A stretch of DNA of 64,000 bases from Bacteroidota bacterium (GCA_023433345.1 JAEZDA010000122.1:1-64000), one strand, 5' to 3'; numbered from the stretch's first letter, positions 1-7,987 are shown. A program made the numbers and translations. The notes: a model not told the origin generated them from the sequence alone.

Positions 1-1
1 G

Positions 2-170
2 GGTGGATCATCGTCTTCAAGGGGTGGATCATCTTCAGGTCGCGGTAGCTCATCATCTTCAAGAGGTGGATCATCATCTTCAAGAGGTGGATCATCGTCT
101 TCAAGAGGTGGATCATCTTCAAGAGGAGGATCTTCATCTTCAGGAGGTGGAAGGTCAGGCGGTAGTTCTT
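2..170 (+). repeat. Short tandem repeat encoding GGSSSSR units
   Basis: Imperfect 21- to 24-base units of the form aagaggtggatcatcatctt recur about seven times. In the coding frame they give GGSSSSR or GGSSSR, so the repeat lies inside the disordered N-terminal part of the KGG protein. Such units can change copy number by slippage. Confidence 0.75.
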
Positions 171-280
171 CGTCCGGCAGCAAGAGGGGCTTCGCAGCCA
201 TGAGCCCTCAAAAGCGCAAGCGCATTTCTGCAATGGGAGGAAGAGCGTCACACGGTGGCGGCCGTAGCTCCGGAAGGTAG
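2..280 (+). CDS. YciG-like KGG-motif stress protein (5' truncated)
   Basis: The reading frame is open from the left edge and stops at TAG 278-280, giving at least 92 residues with the start outside the window. The N-terminal part is a low-complexity run of Gly, Ser and Arg built from GGSSSSR-like units. The C-terminal part, KRGFAAMSPQKRKRISAMGG followed by RASH, matches the stress-induced KGG/con-10 motif of E. coli YciG (usual form GFASMDPEKQREIASKGG). The family role is poorly defined but the genes are general-stress induced. The next gene is DUF892, the same pairing as yciG-yciF/yciE. The long Ser/Arg/Gly part is unusual, since YciG is only about 60 residues. A second frame across the same bases (3-203) encodes a His/Leu/Gln-rich string and is a shadow. 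Confidence 0.8.
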   Translation, partial: GGSSSSRGGSSSGRGSSSSSRGGSSSSRGGSSSSRGGSSSRGGSSSSGGGRSGGSSSSGSKRGFAAMSPQKRKRISAMGGRASHGGGRSSGR

Positions 281-289
281 AACAATATT

Positions 290-328
290 TTGCCGGCGAC
301 TATCAAGGGTTGCCGGCAATTCTTTTTA
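290..328 (+). terminator. Hairpin terminator after the KGG gene
   Basis: TTGCCGGC at 290-297 pairs exactly with GCCGGCAA at 312-319 around a 14-base loop, followed by TTCTTTTTA. This fits a Rho-independent terminator or attenuator between the KGG gene and the DUF892 gene. Confidence 0.6.
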
Positions 329-348
329 TAGTTTAAAAAAATTGCAAC

Positions 349-1023
349 ATGCCACAAACTTCAAAAAATGAACAGGAAGCGTCAACAGCGCCGGCAACAT
401 CACAGCAAGACAAGTCTGCAGCGGTAGTTGGAATTACTGCAAAGACATCAGAGGTAACAGAAGCAAGCAAGGCTAAATCTGAAGTGGGAAAATCGCCCCT
501 GGAAAAATTCTTCTGCGACCAGCTTATGGATATCTATTATGCAGAACAACAACTCACTAAAATGATTCCTAAGATGGAATCGTCCGCAACATCCGAAGAA
601 CTCAAAGAAGCTTTCAGTGATCACCTGCATCAAACACAGAAGCAGATCAGGAGATTGGAAAAAGTTTTTAAACTTATCGGAAAAAAAGCTGAAGGAAAGA
701 AATGTGAGGCAATTGAAGGCCTGAGCAAGGAAGCGGAAGAAATCATCAGCGAAACTAAGAAAGGCAGTGCCACGAGGGATGCAGCATTGATAATAGCGGC
801 CCAAAAAGTGGAGCATTACGAAATAGCTTCCTACGGAGGTCTTGTGCAGCTCGCTCTTACTATGGGGCTGGATGAGGTGGCGGACTTATTGGACACTACC
901 TTAATGGAAGAAGAGGATACAGACCTTTTATTAACTGAGATTGCTGAAGCGCATATTAATTTGGAAGCAGACCAGGAAGAGGCTAATTACTCATGGGCAC
1001 AGGAGGAAACTTCTTCTTCGTGA
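349..1023 (+). CDS. DUF892 (YciE/YciF-like) ferritin-fold protein
   Basis: The protein has 224 residues. Residues about 1-50 are a polar, low-complexity extension; the DUF892 domain starts near SPLEKFFCDQLMDIYYAEQQ and continues as a four-helix bundle with acidic and His residues (YYAEQQL, DHLHQTQKQIRRLE, KVEHYEIASYGGL, LMEEEDTDLLL) of the type that forms a di-metal site in YciF structures. The family belongs to the ferritin-like superfamily and is stress-induced; its biochemical role is not settled. The usual length is about 165-170 residues, so the N-terminal extension is extra. It follows the KGG gene by 68 bases with a hairpin between. A run of A residues precedes the ATG, as is common in Bacteroidota. 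Confidence 0.9.
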   Translation: MPQTSKNEQEASTAPATSQQDKSAAVVGITAKTSEVTEASKAKSEVGKSPLEKFFCDQLMDIYYAEQQLTKMIPKMESSATSEELKEAFSDHLHQTQKQIRRLEKVFKLIGKKAEGKKCEAIEGLSKEAEEIISETKKGSATRDAALIIAAQKVEHYEIASYGGLVQLALTMGLDEVADLLDTTLMEEEDTDLLLTEIAEAHINLEADQEEANYSWAQEETSSS

Positions 1024-1086
1024 GCAACCGCTCATTAGCTCAAAAGCCGGTTTAAACTTTGTAACGGTCGCATAGTCATTGAACGA

Positions 1087-1124
1087 AAAAATGGGATGCC
1101 CGCAATTGCGGGCACTTCTCATTT
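1087..1124. terminator. Bidirectional hairpin between convergent genes
   Basis: TGCCCGCAA (1097-1105) and TTGCGGGCA (1106-1114) form a perfect palindrome. The flanks AAATGGGA and TCTCATTT extend the stem after a small bulge. It lies between the convergent DUF892 and YihY genes and has A- and T-rich ends, so it may serve both. Confidence 0.6.
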
Positions 1125-1138
1125 CTACACGATGTAAG

Positions 1139-2077
1139 TCATTTTTCAAGTTTTTCCACCGGGGCGTTGCCGGTTTCAATTTCAACTTCTTTTGTAGTTA
1201 CGGCATGTTTACTCGGCCTGATCTCATCGCCATATTGCAATGACCATGCTCTTGTGAATTCCGCGCCAATGTATAAAATGATCGAAGAAAAATAGATCCA
1301 AACCAACAAAATGGCCAGCGCCCCTGCAGCACCGTAAGTGCTGCCGATATCCGAATTGGAAACGTAAAGCGAGATGCCAAATTTGCCGAGCAGAAATAGC
1401 AAAGAAGTGATGAATGATCCCACTATCACATTCCTCCACCTTATACGCGCATCAGGCAAAACCTTAAAGATCACTGCGAAGATGAGCATACTGAGCCCAA
1501 GTGTGATGACAAGATTCAGAATATAAAAAATTACCAGCGCTACGTCAGGATACATTGCCTGCAGCCTCTTATTTAATGCTTCCACCAGGCCGGTTACCGC
1601 CAGCGAAACCAACAACAAAAAGCCCAGGCTCACAATTATCGAAAATGAAAGCACCCGATCTTTCAAGAGCTTCAGCCAGCCGCGTTTGGGCTTGGGCTTC
1701 AAGCCCCAAATGCTATTGATAGAATCCTGTATTTCCGCAAACACCGTTGTCGCCCCGATCAACAGTGTAATTACACCGACCAGAGCGGCAAAATTTTTCT
1801 TTCCTGTTAATGCGGCATTTTTAATGATCTCTTGTAATTGCAAAGCAGTGTTTTCTCCCATAAACCCGCGAAGAACTTCATATACCTCGCCCTCAATAGC
1901 TTCCTTTTCCAGAAACAGACCGCAGAGGGCTATCACAACTACAAGCAAGGGAGCCATGCTGAATACAGTATAGTAAGCCAGCGAACCGCTCAGTTTTGTG
2001 ATTTTGTGATCGGTAAAACCCTTGAAAGTCTCTTTGATAAGCGCCCATGCTCCCTTGAAAAATGATTTTATAGCCAT
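1139..2077 (-). CDS. YihY/virulence factor BrkB family inner-membrane protein
   Basis: The protein has 312 residues and about six hydrophobic segments. Recognisable family stretches are KITKLSGSLAYYTVFSMAPL near residue 30, GVITLLIGATTVFAEIQDSINSIWG, VIVGSFITSLLFLLGKFGIS, and STYGAAGALAILLVWIYFSS near the C-terminal end. The older name ribonuclease BN is a misassignment; the function of the family is unknown, with a transport role suspected. The short polar C-terminal tail varies between members. It stands alone on the minus strand. Confidence in the family is high, in function low. Confidence 0.9.
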   Translation of the reverse strand: MAIKSFFKGAWALIKETFKGFTDHKITKLSGSLAYYTVFSMAPLLVVVIALCGLFLEKEAIEGEVYEVLRGFMGENTALQLQEIIKNAALTGKKNFAALVGVITLLIGATTVFAEIQDSINSIWGLKPKPKRGWLKLLKDRVLSFSIIVSLGFLLLVSLAVTGLVEALNKRLQAMYPDVALVIFYILNLVITLGLSMLIFAVIFKVLPDARIRWRNVIVGSFITSLLFLLGKFGISLYVSNSDIGSTYGAAGALAILLVWIYFSSIILYIGAEFTRAWSLQYGDEIRPSKHAVTTKEVEIETGNAPVEKLEK

Positions 2078-2146
2078 TCAACTGTTGGAAACAATTTTCA
2101 CTCCATTATTGAAAGTGGTTTGCAGGTGAGATTGACAAAGCAAACC

Positions 2147-2347
2147 TTATGGTCGCAGACCGGTATCCCTTATATTTGAGTTTGAAGACGCGGTATCCAT
2201 GGCCTGGGTGGTGTCCGGAGCAAAAATATTTGTCGTATCTGCGACGCCGTTCTCAACATCCGCCGGATTTTCGGACTGATTATTACAAGCGGAAACGGAG
2301 ATAATGAGGGCAAATAAGATGAGTGATTTCAACCTTGCTGATTGCAT
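2147..2347 (-). CDS. Small lipoprotein of unknown function
   Basis: This 66-residue protein starts MQSARLKSLILFALIISVSA and then has Cys21, a clear lipobox (VSAC) with a charged start and hydrophobic core. The mature part is polar, rich in Asp, Thr, Asn and Ser, with no recognisable domain. It resembles the lipoprotein at 8061-8267 in size and composition (DTT, PDT, DS motifs). Such short disordered lipoproteins are common in Bacteroidota and have no assigned role. It lies 69 bases upstream of the YihY gene on the same strand and could be co-transcribed with it. Confidence 0.7.
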   Translation of the reverse strand: MQSARLKSLILFALIISVSACNNQSENPADVENGVADTTNIFAPDTTQAMDTASSNSNIRDTGLRP

Positions 2348-2425
2348 ACCTTATAGTATTAAGTGAGGAGATGCGAAAGAAATTTTAGAAACTTGTTGAG
2401 ATCAAATTTCAATCCACTTTCATTT

Positions 2426-2614
2426 TTAATAGATCTTTTCCGTTTGGTATTGCTTAACCCTTTCAAATAATCCCGGCTTTACCTTCCGCGCCAAACTTTT
2501 CATTTGTTTTGTAAGCAAACCTCTGCTTAGCATCCATAAAAACCACGAATCGGGCACATCTTCAAATCTCTTTCCCTTGTATTTTCCAAAATTTATTTTT
2601 TCTGAATGCTTCAT
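2426..2614 (-). CDS. DUF3820-like small protein
   Basis: The 62-residue product begins MKHSEKINFGKYKGKRFEDV and continues with a PDSWFLWML segment. The pattern FGKYKGK, then DVP, then a WFLWML helix resembles the DUF3820 family and the short C-terminal domain of exonuclease-X-type proteins. An upstream in-frame TTG at 2626 would add four residues, but the ATG at 2614 is the better start. The molecular role is unknown; a nucleic-acid-linked role is only an inference from related domains. Confidence 0.65.
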   Translation of the reverse strand: MKHSEKINFGKYKGKRFEDVPDSWFLWMLSRGLLTKQMKSLARKVKPGLFERVKQYQTEKIY

Positions 2615-2930
2615 AACAAATAACAAGGTGTAAAAACGGTGCCAGACTCAATTTATATGCTATCATTTATACATCAACATTATTTACTCAAATCAAAGCT
2701 TCCACCTATAACTCGCGGATCTATTGAACCAGGTCATCAGTGCATTTGCAGGTGGAATAATGTTCCCACCTTGCCCGATACGTAAAATGACCATTGATTA
2801 TATAATCCTTTATAAAAAGGAGTACCCGCGATTCACATTTAATAGCGAAACAAGCACTCATTGTTAGAACATATATCAACATAGGTTTTCCCGGGCATTG
2901 AAATTGAATTTGTTAATCAAAATAGATTGC
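2615..2930. other. Intergenic region, no gene seen
   Basis: This divergent gap between the DUF3820-like gene and the sorbosone-dehydrogenase gene is A+T rich and contains no convincing reading frame, RNA gene or strong hairpin. It should hold both promoters, but no clear TAnnTTTG box with a matching -33 TTG stands out. Confidence 0.5.
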
Positions 2931-4133
2931 ATGCTAAGACCTTCACTTGTATACTTGTTTATTTTATTTTCATTTTTTGCAGCGGCTCAAAGAGGCGTAC
3001 CTCCACGCCATATCGAAAAATCAAAGCTCGTTTCGAAATGGGCCCAGCATCTTGATTTTCTCAATCCGATGGTGAAGCTTTTAAAAGTTCCTCCCGGATG
3101 GGAGATTAGCGTAGCCGCTTCGGGACTGGGTAAAGTGAGGATGATGCAGCCTATGCCAGGTGGCCGTTTGTACGTAACGCGTCGCGATGCAATGGATGTA
3201 ATTATGCTTCATGATTCTACGGGCGACAATAAATTCGATGCGGTTAAAACGGTGTTGTATCCATTTCGTTCGGTACACGGTATCACAGAAAAGGATGGCT
3301 TTATTTACCTCGTAAGTAATTATGAATTGCGCCGCTATCGAATGAAACCAGACGGAATGCTCGGCGATGAAGAGATCTTAAAGAAGGGATTACCAAGTGG
3401 TGGGCAACATCCGAATCGTACTATAGCCTTCGGTCCGGATGGCATGTTATATATGACCATTGGCACACTTTGCAATGATTGTAAGGAAGTAGATCCCGGT
3501 GTTGCTGCAATATGGCAGCTCGATCCTAAAACATGGGAGCATAAGATCTTCGCCTCAGGATTGAGAAATACCATTGGAATAGATTTTCATCCTGCAACAG
3601 GAGAGCTTTGGGGTGCTGATAACGGTGGTGACGGTAAAGGAAACAAATGGCCTCCCGAAGAAATAAACCGCATTGTAAAAGACGGCAATTATGGGTTTCC
3701 ATTTGTTTACGGCAAGCGCGAGATAGATAGGCATAAGGACGATCCTCCGGGAGACGTGAAGGCTTCCTTCGCTTTGAATACCGTTCCTTCTGTTTTGAAC
3801 CTCCCGGCACACATGGCGCCCATAGATTTCAAATTTTTTAAAGGTCAGCAAAACATTCCCGCTGATTATACAGGTGATGCGATCGTTTCATTTCACGGTT
3901 CATGGAACCGAAGCAAACTTGTTGGTTATAAAGTTCAACGGATAAGGTTTGAAAACGGTAGTGCAGTAGGGGCGGAAGATTTTGTTACCGGGTTTTTGAA
4001 ACCGGGCTTCCCTCTCTTCAAAAGAAAAGCCTACATAGGGCGACCCGCAGGCATTGCCATAACAGATACGGGGGTGATCTATTTATCAGATGATGCCAAC
4101 GGTGTGATCTATGCTATTAAAAGAAAATCATAA
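2931..4133 (+). CDS. Secreted PQQ-dependent sugar (sorbosone-type) dehydrogenase
   Basis: The 400-residue protein has a signal peptide (MLRPSLVYLFILFSFFAAAQ) and then a six-bladed beta-propeller of the glucose/sorbosone dehydrogenase family. Typical stretches are GITEKDGFIYLVSNYELRRY, NRTIAFGPDGMLYMTIGT followed by CNDC, GLRNTIGIDFHPATGELWGA, YGFPFVYG and GRPAGIAITDTGVIYLSDD. Family members oxidise aldoses or sorbosone in the periplasm with PQQ as cofactor; the substrate here is unknown. An in-frame TTG at 2898 would add eleven polar residues ahead of the signal peptide, so the ATG at 2931 is preferred. No PQQ synthesis gene is in the window. A second propeller protein follows after 5 bases, suggesting one operon. 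Confidence 0.88.
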   Translation: MLRPSLVYLFILFSFFAAAQRGVPPRHIEKSKLVSKWAQHLDFLNPMVKLLKVPPGWEISVAASGLGKVRMMQPMPGGRLYVTRRDAMDVIMLHDSTGDNKFDAVKTVLYPFRSVHGITEKDGFIYLVSNYELRRYRMKPDGMLGDEEILKKGLPSGGQHPNRTIAFGPDGMLYMTIGTLCNDCKEVDPGVAAIWQLDPKTWEHKIFASGLRNTIGIDFHPATGELWGADNGGDGKGNKWPPEEINRIVKDGNYGFPFVYGKREIDRHKDDPPGDVKASFALNTVPSVLNLPAHMAPIDFKFFKGQQNIPADYTGDAIVSFHGSWNRSKLVGYKVQRIRFENGSAVGAEDFVTGFLKPGFPLFKRKAYIGRPAGIAITDTGVIYLSDDANGVIYAIKRKS

Positions 4134-4138
4134 GTAAT

Positions 4139-5119
4139 ATGCGTTCACTAATCAATTGCTTTTTGCTATCGGTATTTTGTTACGGTTGTGCAAGCGTAGG
4201 TCCATCGCAAAGGATAACTTTCAATGCACCCGATGCATTTCCGGAAGGGATCGCTTACGACCAGCCAAACAATGTATATTATGTTTCCTCCGCGAGACTC
4301 GGCAATATTGGAAAAGTGACTCCGGAAGGGGTTTATAGTGTATTGCATGCAGACAGTAGCCTAAAGTCTACATACGGCATGAAAATTCATCCCGACGGAA
4401 AGCGCCTTTTTGTTTGCGCCTCAGATGCGAACTATAGCAAATTTACATCCCCTGACACACGGAACAAGATGATGAGGTTGATCTCAATCGATATTGCATC
4501 CGGCAAAAAACTGGCTGATATAGACCTTTCAAATCTTTATGAAGGAAAGCATTTTGCCAACGACCTGGTATTTGATGACAAGGGAAATATCTTTCTTACA
4601 GACAGCTATTCCAACGCAATAATAAAAGTGGATGCCAGTGGAAAACCATCATTGTTCAGCAAAAGCAAACTCTTCCTTACCGAAGGCATCGGGCTCAATG
4701 GACTTGTGTACCATCCATCCGGATTTTTATTGGTGAACAGTACGGGCAAGGGCCAACTCTTTAAAGTAGACGCGAATAACGGGGAAAACGTTCAGCCGGT
4801 TAAAAGCAGTATGTATTTCATCGGCGCAGACGGAATGTTACTTAATGATGAAAACACGATCACCATGTTGGTGAACGGGGGAAACGATAAGGTGATGAAA
4901 TTATCCACTGATGATAACTGGGCATCTGCAAAGCTAGCAGGCACAACCCTCATCATCGACCGTTTCGCCTTTCCGGCAACGGCAACCTTTAATGGAAACG
5001 AGATCTGGGTTATGAATGCAAATTTTCACCAACTAAACGACAGCACGGCCTTTCAAACAAAAAACTTCGCCATTCAGAAGGCGGTAATAAAACCTGTCCC
5101 AAAAAAGTTCCGTGAATAG
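4139..5119 (+). CDS. SMP-30/gluconolactonase-like beta-propeller lipoprotein
   Basis: This 326-residue protein starts with a short hydrophobic leader ending in a Cys-containing site (VFCYGC, a weak lipobox). The rest reads as propeller blades: AFPEGIAYDQPNNVYYVSSA, GMKIHPDGKRLFVCASDANY, FANDLVFDDKGNIFLTDSYS, GLNGLVYHPSGFLLVNST. These match the SMP-30/gluconolactonase-like superfamily (NHL-type blades with NDL and TDS motifs). The enzyme family hydrolyses sugar lactones, which would suit a partner of the sugar dehydrogenase 5 bases upstream that would produce a lactone. That pairing is an inference; a non-catalytic binding propeller is also possible. Confidence 0.75.
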   Translation: MRSLINCFLLSVFCYGCASVGPSQRITFNAPDAFPEGIAYDQPNNVYYVSSARLGNIGKVTPEGVYSVLHADSSLKSTYGMKIHPDGKRLFVCASDANYSKFTSPDTRNKMMRLISIDIASGKKLADIDLSNLYEGKHFANDLVFDDKGNIFLTDSYSNAIIKVDASGKPSLFSKSKLFLTEGIGLNGLVYHPSGFLLVNSTGKGQLFKVDANNGENVQPVKSSMYFIGADGMLLNDENTITMLVNGGNDKVMKLSTDDNWASAKLAGTTLIIDRFAFPATATFNGNEIWVMNANFHQLNDSTAFQTKNFAIQKAVIKPVPKKFRE

Positions 5120-5164
5120 AGTGCGGATTTATATGATAACGGCAAAGCCTAAACGAAAATTATT

Positions 5165-5995
5165 ATGAACCAGGGCAGTGATAACAGAATGATACCGATG
5201 ACGTCGGTAGACAGTGGTAAGACCAGGGAGCTGCGACCGGATATTGCCTATTTCACAGATCAAATCGTAAATGTAGGCATGATCGGAATGCCGGGAGGAG
5301 AATGGGTATTGATAGATGCGGGAATGCCTGGCTCTGGTGACGATATATTGAAGGCAGCCAAACGGCGATTCGGCGATAAGAACCCGTCAGCCATAATTCT
5401 TACGCATGGTCATTTCGATCATGTTGGAAGTATTGTTCAACTGCTTGAAACCTGGAAAGTGCCTGTTTATGCACATTTGAATGAGTTCCCCTTCTTAACA
5501 GGCGTGCAGGCTTATCCTGAGCCCGATACATCCGTTCAGGGCGGAATGCTCGCAAAGATCTCATCTATCTACCCGGTTGAACCGATCAATATTCGCGAAG
5601 CACTTCACAAGTTGCCTTCAGATGGAAGTGTGCCTTTATTAAATGATTGGGAATGGATCCACGTGCCGGGCCATTCACCGGGTCAGGTTGCTCTGTATCG
5701 TGCGCTTGATGGCGTGTTAATTTCAGCTGATGCCTTTATTACCGTAAGGCAGGATTCCTTGTATCGCGTGCTCCTGCAGAAAATTGAAGTATGCGGTCCT
5801 CCGGTATACCTCACTACTGATTGGGATGCTGCGTATGAATCTGTATTAAAACTTGCTTCATTAAATCCTGATGCGGTTCTTCCGGGTCATGGTACTGCAA
5901 TAGAGGGTGAGGATCTAAAGCACGGTTTAAGCGCACTCATCAAGAACTGGCATGAGGAGGCCGTACCGGATCACGGGAAGTGGGTGCACGAATGA
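5165..5995 (+). CDS. Metallo-beta-lactamase-fold hydrolase
   Basis: The protein has 276 residues and no signal peptide. The zinc-binding motif HGHFDH lies at residues 81-86 (LTHGHFDHVGSI); further ligands are the His of HVPGHSPGQVALY, the Asp of SADAF and the His of LPGHGTAI. The family includes glyoxalase-II-like thioesterases, lactonases and RNases; this one has the length and motif pattern of the generic single-domain MBL hydrolases, and its substrate cannot be told from sequence. It follows the propeller gene by 45 bases and precedes the manganese catalase by 90 bases, all on one strand. Confidence 0.85.
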   Translation: MNQGSDNRMIPMTSVDSGKTRELRPDIAYFTDQIVNVGMIGMPGGEWVLIDAGMPGSGDDILKAAKRRFGDKNPSAIILTHGHFDHVGSIVQLLETWKVPVYAHLNEFPFLTGVQAYPEPDTSVQGGMLAKISSIYPVEPINIREALHKLPSDGSVPLLNDWEWIHVPGHSPGQVALYRALDGVLISADAFITVRQDSLYRVLLQKIEVCGPPVYLTTDWDAAYESVLKLASLNPDAVLPGHGTAIEGEDLKHGLSALIKNWHEEAVPDHGKWVHE

Positions 5996-6085
5996 GGAGA
6001 AATACCAAGTAGAAGATAACGGGATATCCGTACAGTATTTCTGAATTAAAATCTTTCCGCTTTTAATCATTTAAAATAAGATACC

Positions 6086-7144
6086 ATGTTTTATCACATA
6101 AAAGAACTTCAATACGACGCGCGTGTATCAAAGCCTGATCCCGCATTTGCCACCTTGCTTCTCGAACAGTTTGGCGGGGCTAATGGAGAACTCGCTGCTG
6201 CTTTGCGTTATTTCGGCCAGGCATTCGGTGCGAAAAAACCTCACCCGGATAAGTATGATATGCTTATGGATATTGCTACAGAAGAATTCAGTCACCTGGA
6301 AATTGTTGGCGCAACAATTCAGATGTTACTTACCGGAATAAATGGCGACCTTAAAGATGCAGCGAATAATTCTGAGATAATGCAGTTGCTGAATGGTAAG
6401 GCTGCAAAGGAGGAAATGATTCACCAGGGAATGGTGGCTCCCCAGCTTTTTGTAGGAACTGCCGGTGGTCCCGCATACACGAACAGCCAGGGCGTACCAT
6501 GGACCGCTGCATACATTAATGGTGATGTGCAAGGTGATCTTTCTTCAGACCTCCGATCTAACATTGGTGCAGAAACGAGGGCAAAGATGGTTTATGAATA
6601 TCTTCTACAGTTCACTGACGATCCGTATGTGAAGGATACCTTGCGATTTTTGATGACGCGGGAGGTTGCGCATTTCCAGATGTTTGAAGCCGCACTGGCC
6701 ACAATTCAACCAAACTTTCCGCCGGGCACGTTGCAAAGTGATCCAAGGTATAGCAATCTATATTTCAATATGTCTAGCGGAAACGAATTCCAGGGCCCGT
6801 GGAACCAGGGAAAAACAACACAGATGGAAGAAACATACCAGTTCGTTGAAGATCCCATAAGGCATGTACTTGAAACTAACGGACTACGCGATCAAAAGGC
6901 ATCGGGAACAGACCGCACAGAAGAATCAGTAGAAGAATTGAACAATAAGATCGGTTTGAAACGCGCCGATGAAGTGAATTCCGCAGCCCTGATGGGAGAA
7001 CAAAAATGGAATGATCCGAAAGCAGAAAAAATGTTCATAGAAAACATCGGAAAGAACATCACACCGCCCATGCCGGGAGAAGATGCAAATATTACTGCAA
7101 AAGAGGCTAAGCAAAAAGGCGTGGACCTCAACCCCGATATGTGA
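6086..7144 (+). CDS. Manganese catalase
   Basis: The 352-residue protein matches manganese catalase from its first residues (MFYHIKELQYDARV). It carries the di-manganese ligands on a ferritin-like bundle: Glu35 (GGANGELAAALRYF), Glu66/Glu67 with His70 (ATEEFSHLE), the Glu of NIGAETRAKMVYEYL and the His of REVAHFQMFE. It disproportionates hydrogen peroxide without haem and is cytosolic (no signal peptide). The C-terminal 90 residues form a polar tail longer than in the short Lactobacillus enzyme. With the KGG and DUF892 genes 5 kb upstream it forms the same set as Salmonella yciGFE-katN. The thiol-fold gene follows after 17 bases. Confidence 0.93.
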   Translation: MFYHIKELQYDARVSKPDPAFATLLLEQFGGANGELAAALRYFGQAFGAKKPHPDKYDMLMDIATEEFSHLEIVGATIQMLLTGINGDLKDAANNSEIMQLLNGKAAKEEMIHQGMVAPQLFVGTAGGPAYTNSQGVPWTAAYINGDVQGDLSSDLRSNIGAETRAKMVYEYLLQFTDDPYVKDTLRFLMTREVAHFQMFEAALATIQPNFPPGTLQSDPRYSNLYFNMSSGNEFQGPWNQGKTTQMEETYQFVEDPIRHVLETNGLRDQKASGTDRTEESVEELNNKIGLKRADEVNSAALMGEQKWNDPKAEKMFIENIGKNITPPMPGEDANITAKEAKQKGVDLNPDM

Positions 7145-7161
7145 TAACTTAGAGCATAGGA

Positions 7162-7830
7162 ATGGCAGCACAACAGGATGAAATAGAAATTACCGTATTC
7201 ACAGACCCTCTGTGTTGTTGGAGCTGGGCTTTCGAAGCACAACTTGAAAATTTAAGAGACAATTACGCTGGCAGGATCAGTTTGACATATATCATGGGAG
7301 GCTTGATTCCATCATGGGATAACTTTCACGATAGTGTTAATTCAATATCGCGACCGGCTCAGATGGGACCGCTGTGGATGCAGGCTGGTCAAATAGCAGG
7401 TAAAGCTATAGCCCATCACATTTGGATAAAAGACCCACCGGCATCATCCTATCCTGCATGCATTGCAGTTAAGTGCGCACAACTTCAATCCGCAAAAATT
7501 GGCGAAGTAATGCTCTACAAGCTGCGTGAAGCTTGCATGGGGTCAGGTCGAAATATCGCAAAGGATACAGTATTGATGGAAATTGCCGAAGAACTTGCTA
7601 AAACACATGAAGAGTTCAACCTCCCGGAATTTATTCTGCACTTTAAGGGAGACGATGGAATAGCGGCATTCAAAGAAGACCTGCAAACAGTTTCTTTTCA
7701 TCGGATCAACCGTTTTCCAACAATTATTATCAGGATGCCGGAACGGAGATCTTTGTTACTTGACGGCTATCGAAATTTCGAAGAGATACATCAAGCAATT
7801 AAAAAGCAGCAGGGAACACCTCAGCTTTAA
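7162..7830 (+). CDS. DsbA-fold (thioredoxin-like) protein with CCWS active-site region
   Basis: The 222-residue protein begins with a beta-strand and a motif EITVFTDPLCCWSWAFEAQL, the position where DsbA/FrnE-type proteins carry CxxC after the DP. Here the sequence is Cys18-Cys19-Trp-Ser21, so the second resolving Cys is replaced by Ser. The later HRINRFPTIIIR segment supplies the cis-Pro loop (RFPT). It lacks a signal peptide, so it is probably cytosolic, like the FrnE and SpxH/YjbH subfamilies. It sits 17 bases after the manganese catalase and is likely co-transcribed, which suggests a thiol-redox or stress role. Enzymatic oxidoreductase activity is uncertain with only a CxxS-like site. Confidence 0.8.
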   Translation: MAAQQDEIEITVFTDPLCCWSWAFEAQLENLRDNYAGRISLTYIMGGLIPSWDNFHDSVNSISRPAQMGPLWMQAGQIAGKAIAHHIWIKDPPASSYPACIAVKCAQLQSAKIGEVMLYKLREACMGSGRNIAKDTVLMEIAEELAKTHEEFNLPEFILHFKGDDGIAAFKEDLQTVSFHRINRFPTIIIRMPERRSLLLDGYRNFEEIHQAIKKQQGTPQL

Positions 7831-7876
7831 GCGAAAAGGAGCGAGGAAAAACCCTAGGTTCGTTTAGGCTCGACCG

Positions 7877-7987
7877 TTAGTCGCCTGCAGACGGCCTGTT
7901 GCCTTTATCTTTCTTCTTTGCATTTGAAATCACAAAGAATATAATAATTGCAAACACAACGATCAGAGCAAAGAAAGGAATTACCAT
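7877..7987 (-). CDS. 36-residue single-pass membrane peptide
   Basis: On the minus strand the ATG at 7985-7987 opens a 36-codon frame closed by TAA at 7877-7879. The product starts MVIPFFALIVVFAIIIFFVI, a strong transmembrane helix, and then has a positively charged tail (SNAKKKDKGNRPSAGD) that would stay in the cytoplasm. The helix-plus-Lys/Arg pattern is that of a genuine membrane mini-protein rather than a random frame. No family is recognised. It lies convergent to the DsbA-fold gene and 73 bases after the lipoprotein gene at 8061-8267 on the same strand, so they may share a transcript. Confidence 0.55.
   Translation of the reverse strand: MVIPFFALIVVFAIIIFFVISNAKKKDKGNRPSAGD

Noticed and set aside
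3..203. His/Leu/Gln-rich plus-strand frame at the left edge
   Set aside because: It is a shadow frame of the GGSSSSR repeat; the frame from base 2 carries a recognisable KGG ending.
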